Positions 33,946-43,774 are shown, counted from the stretch's first letter. The stretch is 64,000 bases of DNA from Mesorhizobium sp. B2-4-3 (GCF_006442815.1 NZ_VFVL01000029.1:1-64000); one strand, 5' to 3'. Notes: generated from the letters alone by a model not told the origin. A program made the numbers and translations.

Positions 33946-35460
33946 TTAGGCGGATTGCTGCAACTCTTTGTCCAATAGCCGGACGGTGCTTCCTTCTTTC
34001 CTCAGTTCTGAGATGATCTGTCCGACATTCTCCCTTGTGAACCATTCTTCGGGATCAAAATTGGACCCGCCCCAAACTTCCAGGATCGGCACGCAGAGAC
34101 GCTTCAACGTGCCGAAATAATCCTCCAACAACTCGGCTCGACCGACTACCAGCCGAGTAAAATATCTATCTTCGACCGCTTTGAGACGCGTATGTACACG
34201 CATGCCGTAGTCCATACCTCTCCCAAGGATACGGTCCTTCATTCCTCGATGATCGGTGAACAGCGCAATTTTTTCGGCATCTGGCGCATTGGCCGTCGTA
34301 ATCGCGGCGTGAGCAAGCAGGCTGTGCATCCTGATGAATATGTTCACCGACGTGAGGAACGGATGATCAACGCGACCCTTCAGGCGATGATAATCCTCTC
34401 GGTAGCTCTTGGTCGTGACGAAGACAGAGTTCCCATAAGCCCGCCAATAGTCGTACTCACCAAAATAGACCGATCTGCCGTCAACCCGGATACCCTCGAC
34501 TCCGGTGACATCCTTACCGTCGATGTTCCACAGCCGAGTACGAGGTGACACGTCAGAATTGGTCAACACAATGAAGTCGTGCCATCCAAACGACGCAACG
34601 TAGTTCATTTCTTCACTGGCAGTTTTGAGTAGCTTATGTGGACGCTCAAGGGTGAGGAAGTTGTTTGCTGAATCCAAGAGCGCGTAGCTTGACACGACGT
34701 GTTTGCCAGCAATCTCTCGCACTTGCTGATCAGTTTCAGTGGTCCCAAAGTCGAGAGCATTGATTTGCGCGATAAACTCCCAGCGCGCACTTTCCGTGAG
34801 TGCATCGATTGTTGTCCAATCAACGCCCGGTCCAGTGGCAGGTGCCGCACTCATGTTTTCTACAAGGATTTTCAGAACGGAAGCGGTCACAGATTTCGTG
34901 ATGGCCTTTGTCATTGCCTGAGTGCGCGTGAGTTCATCCTCTTCACGCGTTTGAACGGCTTCGACATCCCGGAACCGCATGCACCGCTTTAAGATTGTGT
35001 CCCACTGCTGATATCTCGATATTTTCACTGATTCTGGACCGACGCTCCGCACGTAGATATGCATGAAGCTGCTTTCGTCTTTGGCTCCAATTGGTGTGGT
35101 GCCGTGGGACGGGATATGAACGACCGGATAAGTGACCCCGTTGGTAAACTCGGTAAAGCGAACCTCGCACTGCAAGGTAGGTTCCAGGCGGGTTTTCAAG
35201 AGGTTATGGATCGCGTCTGAACGGAAGTGTTCGAGGGGAAAGGCCTCAGACCGCGCCTCCGGATTGCCGTCGTTATCAACCCCAAAATAAACACGACCGC
35301 CGCCGTGATTGGCAATCGCAGCGATGTGCCGGGCAATCTTCGCCTGGCCTTCCTTGTTCGACTTCGAGATATCCATCCAAGCTTTAAATTCAACATTTAG
35401 CGTTTCGCTGCGGTGCCGCAGGTCCACTTCCATTTGCTGAACATCGGTCAAGACAGCCAT
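33946..35460 (-). CDS. AlbA_2 (Schlafen-like) domain protein
   Basis: About 504 residues. Residues 15-140 form an AlbA_2/Schlafen AlbA-like domain: ETLNVEFKAWMD, ARHIAAIANHGGGRVYFGVD, later HIPSHGTTPIG. A helical middle follows, then a long C-terminal region with no recognised domain (VYFGEYDYWRAYG; FIRMHSLLAHAA). AlbA_2 proteins are often ATP- or nucleic acid-linked regulators and occur in phage-defence and mobile regions. Codon use is visibly less GC-rich than in neighbours. ATG 35460 is chosen; TTG 35472 sits nearer a GGAAAGAG. It is the only gene in a segment inserted into the permease operon's end. Confidence 0.8.
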   Translation of the reverse strand: MAVLTDVQQMEVDLRHRSETLNVEFKAWMDISKSNKEGQAKIARHIAAIANHGGGRVYFGVDNDGNPEARSEAFPLEHFRSDAIHNLLKTRLEPTLQCEVRFTEFTNGVTYPVVHIPSHGTTPIGAKDESSFMHIYVRSVGPESVKISRYQQWDTILKRCMRFRDVEAVQTREEDELTRTQAMTKAITKSVTASVLKILVENMSAAPATGPGVDWTTIDALTESARWEFIAQINALDFGTTETDQQVREIAGKHVVSSYALLDSANNFLTLERPHKLLKTASEEMNYVASFGWHDFIVLTNSDVSPRTRLWNIDGKDVTGVEGIRVDGRSVYFGEYDYWRAYGNSVFVTTKSYREDYHRLKGRVDHPFLTSVNIFIRMHSLLAHAAITTANAPDAEKIALFTDHRGMKDRILGRGMDYGMRVHTRLKAVEDRYFTRLVVGRAELLEDYFGTLKRLCVPILEVWGGSNFDPEEWFTRENVGQIISELRKEGSTVRLLDKELQQSA

Positions 35461-35760
35461 CTGTGGGTCCAAACTCTTTCCGTGATGAAATCAAGATGGA
35501 GAGTTAAGTGCACGGAGATCAAGGTCTGTTGTGGAGGCGGTGAAGAACGATTGTGGACAAAGGGCTTGAGGGTGGAGAACGGTGGTATGAGCAAGGAACC
35601 ATAGCGTAGCGGCCGGCGTGGGAATTCAGCCGGTCGCCTGGCAGCGATAGGCTGACGGCATCGCAGGCGGTTAGGTCAAGGGCGGGCATTTCTTTCCGGA
35701 GGAGCATGCTGAAGGCACAGCAGCGGCGCTAGCGAAATTTTTTGCGGCGTGAAGGCTCGC
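35461..35760. other. 300-base gap upstream of the AlbA_2 gene
   Basis: No gene. It should hold the AlbA_2 promoter. Composition shifts from AT-richer (35470-35600) to GC-rich near the permease end. Confidence 0.4.
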
Positions 35761-36567
35761 CTACTGTCCGCCGCGCATCTTCACCGCCACACTCCGCACG
35801 GCGAGCACCAGCACGGTGATAATGATCAGGATCACCGAAAGTGCCGCGATCGCCGGATCGATGTTGTCGCGCAGGCCCATCCACATCAGGCGGGGCAGGG
35901 TGATGGCGTTCACCGAGGTGATGAACAGCGTCACGCCGATCTCCTCCCAGGAGAGCACGAAGGACAGCAGCGCCGCGGTGACGATGCCGAACTTGATGTT
36001 GGGCATGATGACGCGCGTCGCGCGTTCCCAAACGCTCGCGCCAAGGCCGCGCGCGGCAAGGTCGATACGGCGGTCGAGCTGGCTGAGCGACACCAGGATG
36101 AGCACCGTGGCGAAAGGCACCGTCATCACCGAATGCGCCATGGCCACACCCAGCCAGGTGTCGTAGCCGAAGAACGAGGTGAGGCCGGAGACCGAGGTGA
36201 GCAGGAAATAGAGCGTGACGGCCGAGACCACCGGCGGCACCACCATCGGCAACAGCACGAAGCCGACGAGGGCGGCGGTGAAGCGCGGCTGGAACATCCA
36301 CACGCCGAGGCTGAAAGTGAGGGCAAGCGCGGTGGAAAGGATGCTGCTGACGACGCCGATCCTGAGCGAAAGCAGGATCGATTCCAGCCAGCGCGGATCC
36401 TCGATCAGCGAGCGGTAATGGCGCAGCGACAATTCACCCGTCGGCATGGTCAGCATGCGGCTCGGCGTCAGCGACACCGGGATGACGGCAAGCAGCGGCA
36501 TCAGCAGGAACAGCGCGACCAGCACGGCGAGGATGAGCGAGACGGGGCCGGGGCGGTAGGTCGGCAT
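35761..36567 (-). CDS. ABC transporter permease, PotC-like
   Basis: 268 residues with about six helices, starting in VSLILAVLVALFLLMPLLAV. The EAA loop is LAARGLGASVWERATRVIMP, near residues 168-187. It is the last gene of a polyamine/iron-type importer operon (ATPase, binding protein, PotB-like, PotC-like). ATG 36567 lies just 5 bases beyond the PotB-like stop. The final 66 codons exist twice: see the fragment at 33685. The end present here (VRSVAVKMRGGQ) may have been brought in by the inserted DNA. Confidence 0.9.
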   Translation of the reverse strand: MPTYRPGPVSLILAVLVALFLLMPLLAVIPVSLTPSRMLTMPTGELSLRHYRSLIEDPRWLESILLSLRIGVVSSILSTALALTFSLGVWMFQPRFTAALVGFVLLPMVVPPVVSAVTLYFLLTSVSGLTSFFGYDTWLGVAMAHSVMTVPFATVLILVSLSQLDRRIDLAARGLGASVWERATRVIMPNIKFGIVTAALLSFVLSWEEIGVTLFITSVNAITLPRLMWMGLRDNIDPAIAALSVILIIITVLVLAVRSVAVKMRGGQ

Positions 36568-36572
36568 CTTGG

Positions 36573-37406
36573 CTACACCAATTGCTTCGGTTTGACGTAG
36601 CGGAACAACAGCGCCATCAGCGCGCCGACGAACACCACCAGAACGACGCTGATCGCAGCACCCAGCCCCCAGTCCGGGCTCTGGAAGATGCGCAGGTAGA
36701 TCAGCTCCGCGATCATCACGCTGCGGCCGCCGCCGAGGATCGCCGGCGTGACGAAGAAGCCGAGCGAGAAGACGAAGGTGATCAGCGCCGAGCCGATGAT
36801 GCCGGAACGCGTCATCGGCACGAACACCGTCCAGAAAGTGCGCATGCGGCTGGAGCCCAGGCCGCGCGCCGCGAGCAGCACGCGCTCGTCCAGGCTGCGC
36901 ATGGCCGATGCCAGCGGGAACACCGCGAAGGGGATCAGGAAATGCGACATACCGACGATGACGCCGAACTCGTTGCGCACCAGGGTCAGCGGCTCGGAGA
37001 TGAAGCCGATCGATTGTAGCCAGGTGTTGATCAGGCCGCGATTGGAGAGCAGCGCCACCCAGCCGAAGGCGCGCGTCAGCACCGAGATCCAGAACGGCAC
37101 CAGGATACAGAATTCGGCAAGCACGCGCTGCGTCGGGCTGCCGCGCACCCAGACAACGGTGATCGCATAGGCGGCGGTGACCGAGACGACGGTGACGATC
37201 GCCGCGATGCGCAGCGTGCGGATGAACACCGACTGCACGAGGTCGTCGGTAAGCAGGGCGTGGTATTGCTCCAGCCCTGGCGTTGGAAGCGTGAAGCTCC
37301 ACTTCACCACGCCGAGGAACGGCCAGGCATAGGCAAGGATAAGGAACAGGAGCAGCGGCGCCATCAGCAGCGCCGCGCCCATCCTGTCGGAGAGGGTGCC
37401 TCTCAT
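36573..37406 (-). CDS. ABC transporter permease, PotB-like
   Basis: 277 residues with about six helices: ALLMAPLLLFLILAYAWPFL near the start, EAA loop LLAARGLGSSRMRTFWTVFV. It is the partner of the PotC-like permease. It begins 23 bases after the binding-protein stop, at ATG 37406; the longer open frame upstream covers the end of the previous gene and is a shadow. Confidence 0.9.
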   Translation of the reverse strand: MRGTLSDRMGAALLMAPLLLFLILAYAWPFLGVVKWSFTLPTPGLEQYHALLTDDLVQSVFIRTLRIAAIVTVVSVTAAYAITVVWVRGSPTQRVLAEFCILVPFWISVLTRAFGWVALLSNRGLINTWLQSIGFISEPLTLVRNEFGVIVGMSHFLIPFAVFPLASAMRSLDERVLLAARGLGSSRMRTFWTVFVPMTRSGIIGSALITFVFSLGFFVTPAILGGGRSVMIAELIYLRIFQSPDWGLGAAISVVLVVFVGALMALLFRYVKPKQLV

Positions 37407-37429
37407 CGGGGTTGAAGATCTCGGCCGGA

Positions 37430-38545
37430 TCAGGCCGAGATGATCTTGGTGTATTCGTCGAGCGCGCCGCCGTAATTCTTGGCGTACCACTCCATGTCGA
37501 GCGGGATCTGCTTCTTCATGTTTTCCGGATCGACGGGGTTGATGCGCTTTTTGTCGGCCGGGATCAGCGCGTCGGCCGCCGGGTTCGCCGGGCCTTGGCC
37601 AAGCTTGTCGAACATGACGAGCTGCTTCTGTGGATCCTGCGCGCTGGCGATGAACTTCATCGCCGCGTCCTTGCCGCCGGGGTTGTTCTTCAGCACCGCG
37701 AGCGCGCCGGGCGAGATCAGGCCCTGGTCCCAGATGAACTTGATCTGGCCGCCCGAGTCCTGCTCGATCAGCGAGGCGCGGGTCGACCACACGATCGCCA
37801 TCGAGGCCTCGCCGTTGAGCAGAACGCTCTGGCTTTCGGCGCCGCCGCCCCAGTAGGAGACGACGTTTTCCTTGAAGGCGGCGATCTTGTCATGCGCGCG
37901 CTTCAGGTCGAGCGGATAGAGCGAGGCCGGCGCCACGCCGTCGGCCAGAAGTGCCGCTTCCCAGCTCGACACGCCCCATTTGTAGAGCGAGCGCTTGCCG
38001 GGGAATTTCTTGACGTCGAAGAAGTCGGCCATGCCGGTCGGCGCGTTGGAGCCGAACTTCTGCGAGTCGTAGGCGATCACATAGGAGAAGAAGTAGGTCG
38101 AGGCGGCATATTCCCAGCCGAAGCCCGGCCGCATCTTGCTCTTGTCGACGACCTTGTAGTCGATCGGTTCGAGCATGCCCTGGCCGCCGAGCGTGATGGC
38201 CGAGAACGGATCGACGTCGACCAGGTCCCAGGTCGGCGCGCCGCTCTTGTACTGCGCGGCGATCGCGCCTTCGGTCGGACCGGAGCCGTCCATCTTGACC
38301 GGGATGCCGGTGTCCTTGGTGAAGGCCTGGCCGTAGGCTGCGTCGTAAGCGGTGATTGCGTCGCCGCCCCAGTTCACCAGCACCAGCCCTTTGGTCTCGG
38401 CTTGAGCGCCGGTCGAGCGCAAAAGCATCGGCGTGCCGGCGAGCACGAGGCCCGCGAGCTGCGCGAATTGCCGGCGCGAGATCTCGCCGCGCCTGGTCCG
38501 CTCGGCGAGGGATTCGATGGTCTGTTTCTTGGTTTCGTTCGTCAT
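37430..38545 (-). CDS. Extracellular solute-binding protein, polyamine type (PotD-like)
   Basis: 371 residues. The export signal has a twin-arginine look (SRRQFAQLAG) followed by a hydrophobic stretch and STGAQAE. The mature part shows the PotD/type 1 fold: VLVNWGGDAITAYDAAYGQA and VDPFSAITLGGQGMLEPID. It binds polyamine-like or related cationic ligands in its family, but others bind iron or sugar phosphates. Neighbouring amidohydrolase and guanidino-hydrolase genes suggest a guanidino or amide ligand (inference). Confidence 0.88.
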   Translation of the reverse strand: MTNETKKQTIESLAERTRRGEISRRQFAQLAGLVLAGTPMLLRSTGAQAETKGLVLVNWGGDAITAYDAAYGQAFTKDTGIPVKMDGSGPTEGAIAAQYKSGAPTWDLVDVDPFSAITLGGQGMLEPIDYKVVDKSKMRPGFGWEYAASTYFFSYVIAYDSQKFGSNAPTGMADFFDVKKFPGKRSLYKWGVSSWEAALLADGVAPASLYPLDLKRAHDKIAAFKENVVSYWGGGAESQSVLLNGEASMAIVWSTRASLIEQDSGGQIKFIWDQGLISPGALAVLKNNPGGKDAAMKFIASAQDPQKQLVMFDKLGQGPANPAADALIPADKKRINPVDPENMKKQIPLDMEWYAKNYGGALDEYTKIISA

Positions 38546-38616
38546 GTCAGTTCCCCTTGTTGTCGTTGATTTGAACCGGAAGCCGGCGCGGCGATTTCAG
38601 GCCGCTGCGGCGCTCT

Positions 38617-39750
38617 CTATTGTCCTCCGTCCGGAAGGAGGAAACCCTTTTCCGCCGGCCAGGTCAGCCAGACGGAATTGCCTTTGCTCAAGGCTGCGGC
38701 GGCGACCTCGTTCGGCACCGAGACGGTGACTTTGGCGCCCTGGCGCGTGGTGAGGTCGAGCTTGGTCGCGGCACCGAGATAGGTCGAGGCGACAGCGGTC
38801 GCCGCGATGCCGTTCTCGTTGACCGATGCTTCCGGCGCGATCGACATGTCCTCGGGTCGGATGGCGAGGATGGCGTCGCCCTTTATCGTCTCGGCCTTGC
38901 AGCGCATGTTGACGGCGCGGTCCTCGCAGAGGCCCGTGGCGCCATTGTCGGCGGGGCGCACGCCCTTCACTGGCAGCATGTTGATCTCGCCCAGGAACTC
39001 GGCGACGAAGCGGTTGGCCGGACGGTCGTAGACCTCGTCGGGCCTGCCGACCTGCAAGAGCTTGCCGTGGTTGAAGATGGCGACGCGCGACGACAGCGCC
39101 AGCGCTTCGCTCTGGTCGTGGGTGACGAAGACGAAGGTGGTGCCGGTTTCCTGGTGCAGCCGCTTCATCTCGGCCTGCATCTGGCCGCGCAGGCTCTTGT
39201 CGAGCGCCGAGAACGGCTCGTCGAGGAGCAGCACGCCCGGCTCGAACACCAGCGCGCGGGCCAGCGCCACGCGCTGCTGCTGGCCGCCGGAAAGCTGCGC
39301 CGGCAATTTCTTCTCATGGCCCTTGAGGCCGACGCGCTCGACCATCTCGCCGACACGGGTTTTGATCTCGGCGGCCGATTTCTTTCGCACCTTGAGCGGG
39401 AAAGCGATGTTCTGTTCCACGCTCATATGCGGGAACAAGGCATAGCCCTGGAATACCATGCCGGCGGCGCGCTGCTCGGCCGGCCGGTTGGTTATGTCGA
39501 CGCCGTCGCTGAAAAGCTTGCCTTCGCTCGGCTGCACGAAGCCGGCGAGGATCATCAGGAAGGTGGTCTTGCCGGAACCTGAAGGTCCAAGCAGCGTCAG
39601 AAACTCGCCGCGGCCGATATCGAGCGTCAGATTGTCCAGCGCCCGGAAGGAGCCGAAGCTCTTGCCGATCCCGTTCGCCTTGATTTCTGCGGCCCGGCCG
39701 GGTTGCTGCATCCTGGCTCTTTCCTCGGTTCCCAATGAAATCGTAGGCAT
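38617..39750 (-). CDS. ABC transporter ATP-binding protein, PotA-like
   Basis: 377 residues. Walker A LLGPSGSGKTT, Q-loop GMVFQGYALFPH, signature LSGGQQQRVALARAL, Walker B LLLDEPFSALD, switch FVTHDQSEA, then a C-terminal TOBE domain (AILAIRPEDMSI). It is the first gene of the importer operon, promoter side facing the LysR gene. An alternative ATG at 39711, with GAGGAAAG upstream, would shorten it by 13 residues. Confidence 0.92.
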   Translation of the reverse strand: MPTISLGTEERARMQQPGRAAEIKANGIGKSFGSFRALDNLTLDIGRGEFLTLLGPSGSGKTTFLMILAGFVQPSEGKLFSDGVDITNRPAEQRAAGMVFQGYALFPHMSVEQNIAFPLKVRKKSAAEIKTRVGEMVERVGLKGHEKKLPAQLSGGQQQRVALARALVFEPGVLLLDEPFSALDKSLRGQMQAEMKRLHQETGTTFVFVTHDQSEALALSSRVAIFNHGKLLQVGRPDEVYDRPANRFVAEFLGEINMLPVKGVRPADNGATGLCEDRAVNMRCKAETIKGDAILAIRPEDMSIAPEASVNENGIAATAVASTYLGAATKLDLTTRQGAKVTVSVPNEVAAAALSKGNSVWLTWPAEKGFLLPDGGQ

Positions 39751-40079
39751 GGCTGCGCCTCACCGCAACCGAATAGTTTTCGCCTGATCGGCAAATTTGA
39801 TTCACGGGTGGCGAGGGTTGGTGGGCGGCCGGAGCGTTTATGGGCGTTCGACATGCTCACGAACGTTCGCGATTAGCCAAAGCGTGCATGCCGTCGTCAT
39901 TCCAGGGCGGAGCAAGGAGCGAAGCGACGCGCGCAGACCCTGGAATCCATGCCGTTACCTACGAGCGTTACAACGGTCCAGAATTCTCACCCGCCGCACC
40001 CCTCGGTCAACGTCACGGCATGGATCCTCGGGTCAAGCCCGAGGATGACGACCGGAGAGGGCGGCGGCTCTCAATTCGC
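39751..40079. other. 329-base gap carrying an inverted dispersed repeat
   Basis: Importer promoter region at the left edge; from 39895 it is filled by the dispersed element described separately. Confidence 0.4.
39895..40051. repeat. Dispersed inverted repeat C, copy 1
   Basis: Left part GTCATTCCAGGGCGGAGCAA (through GCGCGCAGACCCTGGAATCC) and right part GGCATGGATCCTCGGGTCAA. The left arm matches the element at 46755 almost base for base; the right part differs. Its parts are themselves palindromic (CCAGGG/CCCTGG). Confidence 0.75.
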
Positions 40080-40967
40080 CTAAAGTCTGTTCTCCAACAA
40101 CTTCGCCCTTAGCCAGTCGCTGAACGCATTCAGCACCGGGTGGCCCGCCTTCGCATGCTCGAAGACCAGGAAATAAGCACGCGGCGAGGGAAATGACGCT
40201 TCGAACGGCTTGACCAGCCGGCCCTCGCTCAGTGCTTGGCGGCCGGTCAGCTCGTCGCCCAAGGCAATGCCCTGGCCGGCGATCGCCGCCGAGAAGACGA
40301 GGTTCATGTCGGAAAAGAAGATGCCGCCTTCGGTATCGGGATTTTCCACCTTGGACAGCGCCAGCCAGCGCGCCCAGTCCTCGGTGTCGCTGAGATGGAG
40401 CAGGTTGGCGCGCAGCACGTCGGCGGGTTTGGAAAAGCCGCCGACCTTGTTGAGCAGCCTGGGGCTGCAGAGCGGGGTGAAGGAGACTTCGCACAGCAGC
40501 TCCACCGCGCGATTCGGCCAGTTGCCGACGCCGAAGGCGATGAAGGCGTCGGCCTCCGGATTGCTGACATCGTCGAGCCGCCGCGGCGTCAGCACGGAGA
40601 GCGCGACGTCCGGATATATCTGCTGGAACTCGCCGATATGCGTGCACAGGAACATCGAGGCGAAGCCCGGCGGACAGGAGATGGCGAAGGAGCCGCCGAC
40701 GCCGGCGCCGTTGTTTTGCGTCCCCGCGTCGCCGAGCACGGTCAGCGCCTTCCTGACATCGGCTGCGTAGCGCTGGCCGCGCGGCGTCAGCGCCACGCCC
40801 TTGCCGATGCGCTGCAACAGATCGAAGCCGAGATCGCGCTCGAGCAGTCGTAGCTGATGCGAGACAGCACTTCGGGTGAGGTGAAGCTCGTCGGCCGCGC
40901 GCCAAACGCTGCCGTGACGGGCGAAGCTGTCGAGGGCGCGCAGCGCCTGCGTGGAAGGTATGCGCAA
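40080..40967 (-). CDS. LysR-family regulator, GcvA-like
   Basis: 295 residues. The N-terminal winged helix is LRALDSFARHGSVWRAADEL and LTRSAVSHQLRLLERDLGF; an effector domain follows. The start MRIPSTQALRALDSF matches GcvA-type members. It is divergent from the M20 amidohydrolase with 82 bases between, the classic arrangement for control of that operon, and it is also near the importer operon. The inducer is unknown. Confidence 0.92.
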   Translation of the reverse strand: MRIPSTQALRALDSFARHGSVWRAADELHLTRSAVSHQLRLLERDLGFDLLQRIGKGVALTPRGQRYAADVRKALTVLGDAGTQNNGAGVGGSFAISCPPGFASMFLCTHIGEFQQIYPDVALSVLTPRRLDDVSNPEADAFIAFGVGNWPNRAVELLCEVSFTPLCSPRLLNKVGGFSKPADVLRANLLHLSDTEDWARWLALSKVENPDTEGGIFFSDMNLVFSAAIAGQGIALGDELTGRQALSEGRLVKPFEASFPSPRAYFLVFEHAKAGHPVLNAFSDWLRAKLLENRL

Positions 40968-41049
40968 GAGGCCTCAGGTGAACCGAATTTGCACGAGCCG
41001 GGAAAACATATCACTTTTTGCCGAGCCGCTTCACTGCTTTTCTTGGCCC

Positions 41050-42642
41050 ATGGACAAACCGGTGACGAGTTCCGCGCAAGAAACCGCGCTCACCTGCATC
41101 GACAGCATCCAGCCGCTGCTGTCGGCCTGGACGCGCACCATCTTCGATTTCGGCGAAACCGCCTGGCGCGAATATCAGTCGGCTGCCTGGTATGTCGATC
41201 GGCTGAAGCGCGAAGGCTTTTCGGTCGAGGAAGGCTCGGGCGGGATGCCGACGGCCTTCTGCGCCCATTGGACGAATGGCGACGGCCCGGTGATCGGCAT
41301 GTATGGCGAGTATGACGCCGTGCCCGGCAACTGCCAGGACGCCGCGACGATTAAACGCGCGCGGCCGGGCCTCGGCGTCGAGGCCGGCGGCCACACCGAT
41401 CCGCATTCGGGCCTCGGCATCGGCAGCCTCGGCGGGCTTCTGGCTACCAAGGCAGCGATGCTGGAGCATGGCATCAAGGGCACGCTGCGCTTCACCGGCG
41501 AGCCGGCCGAGAAGGTGAGGGGCTCCAAGCCGATCCATGCGGCAAAAGGTTATTATGACGGCCTCGCCGGCATGATCTCCTTCCATCCCTTCTACATGCT
41601 GCCGCTCTGCAACACCGCGCGCTGGGACACGCATTGCGGCGCCGCCTATGCGATGATCTATCGCTTCGTCTGCGACCAACCGGAAAATTGGATCCGCGCA
41701 AGCGACGGCGCACCGATCCCGCAGGCGCATTCGGCGGTCCGGGCGCCCGGCGCCAACGATGCGCTGATGATGATGTACATGGCCTCCAAGGCGCTGCGCG
41801 ATTCCATGCTGACGCATCAGGGCGGCTGGTCGATCAGCGAGGCGATCCTGACGGCAGGGCAGGCGACGGCCGACAATTTGCCGGCAGGCCTAGCCGAGAT
41901 CCAGTACATGATCCGCGTGCCGACCATTGCCATGGCCGAGCAGGTGACCGCCGTGCTCGACCGCAATGCGGAAGCGGCGGCCAAGATGAGCGGCTGCCGC
42001 TACGAGCGGCACTGGGTATCGAAGTCGCGCCCAGGGCTGGCCAACCACGCCATGGCCGACATCACCTATCAGGCGCTCTCGACCGTCGGCGCGCCGCGCT
42101 GGGACGAGGCGGCGAGGGCCATCGCCCGCGAGGTCCAGGTCAACGCCGGCGGCGAGGCGACCGAGAACCCGTTCATCGACGAGCTCGAGCGGCTGATCGC
42201 GCCGCGGGACGCGGAAGCGATCCTGCGCCGCGACCTGCCGCCGTCGCAGGTCAACTCCACCTCGGACGACTACACCGACATGAGCTGGCACGCGCCGACC
42301 TCGCGCTTCTATGTCGCCCGTCCGGCGCTGCGTTCGGCAAACGGCCGCGCCTATCCAGCGTGGGTGATGAACGCGCTGGGCGGCATTCCCGCCACCATCG
42401 ATCCGATGGTGACCTGCGCCGCCAAGACGGTGGCGCTGACGGCGCTGCGCCTGCTGGAAGACAAGGCCGCGCGCGATGCCGCGATGGACGAATTCGTCAA
42501 GCGAACCGGCGGCGGCGTCGGCGGCTCGAACTGGATCGCGCCGCTATGCGACTACGAACCGCCGGTCAACTTCCGCTGGCCGGAATATGTCACCACAGCC
42601 CGCGGGCGCGACTGGTGGATCCCGGCCGCTTCCACCGCATGA
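41050..42642 (+). CDS. M20-family amidohydrolase (AbgB-like)
   Basis: 530 residues; family members cleave amide bonds of N-acylated amino compounds such as aminobenzoyl-glutamate. Metal-site segments: MYGEYDAVPG, GGHTDPHSGLGIGSLG, FTGEPAEKVRGSKP and, near the end, NSTSDDYTDMSWHAPT. ATG 41050 starts the family sequence; an open frame from 40951 overlaps the LysR start and is unlikely. It is the first gene of a three-gene set with the guanidino hydrolase (35 bases on) and the BKACE enzyme. Confidence 0.88.
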   Translation: MDKPVTSSAQETALTCIDSIQPLLSAWTRTIFDFGETAWREYQSAAWYVDRLKREGFSVEEGSGGMPTAFCAHWTNGDGPVIGMYGEYDAVPGNCQDAATIKRARPGLGVEAGGHTDPHSGLGIGSLGGLLATKAAMLEHGIKGTLRFTGEPAEKVRGSKPIHAAKGYYDGLAGMISFHPFYMLPLCNTARWDTHCGAAYAMIYRFVCDQPENWIRASDGAPIPQAHSAVRAPGANDALMMMYMASKALRDSMLTHQGGWSISEAILTAGQATADNLPAGLAEIQYMIRVPTIAMAEQVTAVLDRNAEAAAKMSGCRYERHWVSKSRPGLANHAMADITYQALSTVGAPRWDEAARAIAREVQVNAGGEATENPFIDELERLIAPRDAEAILRRDLPPSQVNSTSDDYTDMSWHAPTSRFYVARPALRSANGRAYPAWVMNALGGIPATIDPMVTCAAKTVALTALRLLEDKAARDAAMDEFVKRTGGGVGGSNWIAPLCDYEPPVNFRWPEYVTTARGRDWWIPAASTA

Positions 42643-42676
42643 CCGATCAACGATAAATCAGCTCGAGGAGAACCCC

Positions 42677-43609
42677 ATGACCGTCCATGACCGCATCGTC
42701 GCCGAGCCGTTCTCGCTGCAGCGCCGCAACCCCAATGGCGGCACCAAGCCGCTGACCGCCTGGGGCTTCGCCAATGAGACCGACGTGCTGACCGACGTGC
42801 TGCTCGGCTCGCCCAATTTCCTGCGCCACCTGTCGACCAGCTCGCTGTCGAGAAAACATCTGCGCGAGGCCCCCTGCAACGTCCAGATCGCGCAGGCGCA
42901 GCACAAGGACCTCGTCGCCGCCTATGAGCATTTCGGCGTCAACATCCACTGGCACGAGCCGACGCCGGAACTGCCGATGCAGGTCTATTCGCGCGACTCC
43001 AGCGTCATGACGCCTTACGGCGCCTTCATCACCGCCATGGCCAACTGGTGGCGGCGCGGCGAGAATTACGCCGCCATCCGCACCTATGAAAAGCTCGGTA
43101 TCCCGATCTACGACATGGTGACGGCCGGCACCTTCGAGGGCGGCGATTTCAACGTCATCGAGGAGGGCGTGGTGCTGATCGGCTGCGGCGGCGCCCGCAC
43201 GCAGGAAGAGGGCGCGCGCCAGGTGCAGGCCTGGTTCGAGAAGGAAGGCTGGGAGACGCGGCTTGCCTTCATCGACGAATATTACGTCCATATCGACCTG
43301 ATGGTCGTGCCGATCGCCGAGAAGCTCACCGCCGTCTGCCTCGCCTGCACCGAGCCCGGAATCGTCGACTGGTTGAAGGGCAAGGGCCACGAGATCATCG
43401 ACGTGCCCTTCCAGGACACGATGGCGCTCGGCTGCAACTTCATGTCGCTCGGCAAGGACAGGGTGATCGCGCCGACGTCGAGCAAGACACTGATCGAGAA
43501 GCTGAAGGCTCAGGGCTTCGAGGTCGCGGCCGTCGACATGAGCGAGATCTCCAAGACCGGCGGCGGCATCCACTGCATGGCGCAGGCCCTGAAGCGCGTG
43601 CCGGCGTAG
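42677..43609 (+). CDS. Amidinotransferase/arginine-deiminase-superfamily hydrolase
   Basis: 310 residues of the guanidine-modifying superfamily (dimethylargininase, arginine deiminase, amidinotransferase). Catalytic residues visible: Cys300 in GGGIHCMAQ, His205 in YYVHIDLM, acidic residues in TFEGGDFNV (Glu154, Asp157) and Asp107 in SRDSSV. It should hydrolyse a guanidino group to a ureido group plus amine or ammonia. GAGGAG precedes ATG 42677. The length is longer than DDAH (about 250) and nearer to the stand-alone deiminase group. Confidence 0.85.
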   Translation: MTVHDRIVAEPFSLQRRNPNGGTKPLTAWGFANETDVLTDVLLGSPNFLRHLSTSSLSRKHLREAPCNVQIAQAQHKDLVAAYEHFGVNIHWHEPTPELPMQVYSRDSSVMTPYGAFITAMANWWRRGENYAAIRTYEKLGIPIYDMVTAGTFEGGDFNVIEEGVVLIGCGGARTQEEGARQVQAWFEKEGWETRLAFIDEYYVHIDLMVVPIAEKLTAVCLACTEPGIVDWLKGKGHEIIDVPFQDTMALGCNFMSLGKDRVIAPTSSKTLIEKLKAQGFEVAAVDMSEISKTGGGIHCMAQALKRVPA

Positions 43610-43774
43610 GGGACTTTCGAAGTTCGGCAATCGTTCATGACTAAAGCTTGCCCTCTGGCCGACGGGCCAGGGGGATATTGGTTGCGCGGCCTGTCAGTAG
43701 ACAGCATCGCTCCGGTTCCGGCCAACCTGATCCTGGGCTAGGCTCCCGCCTGTCGAAACAGGATTGCCGCAACG

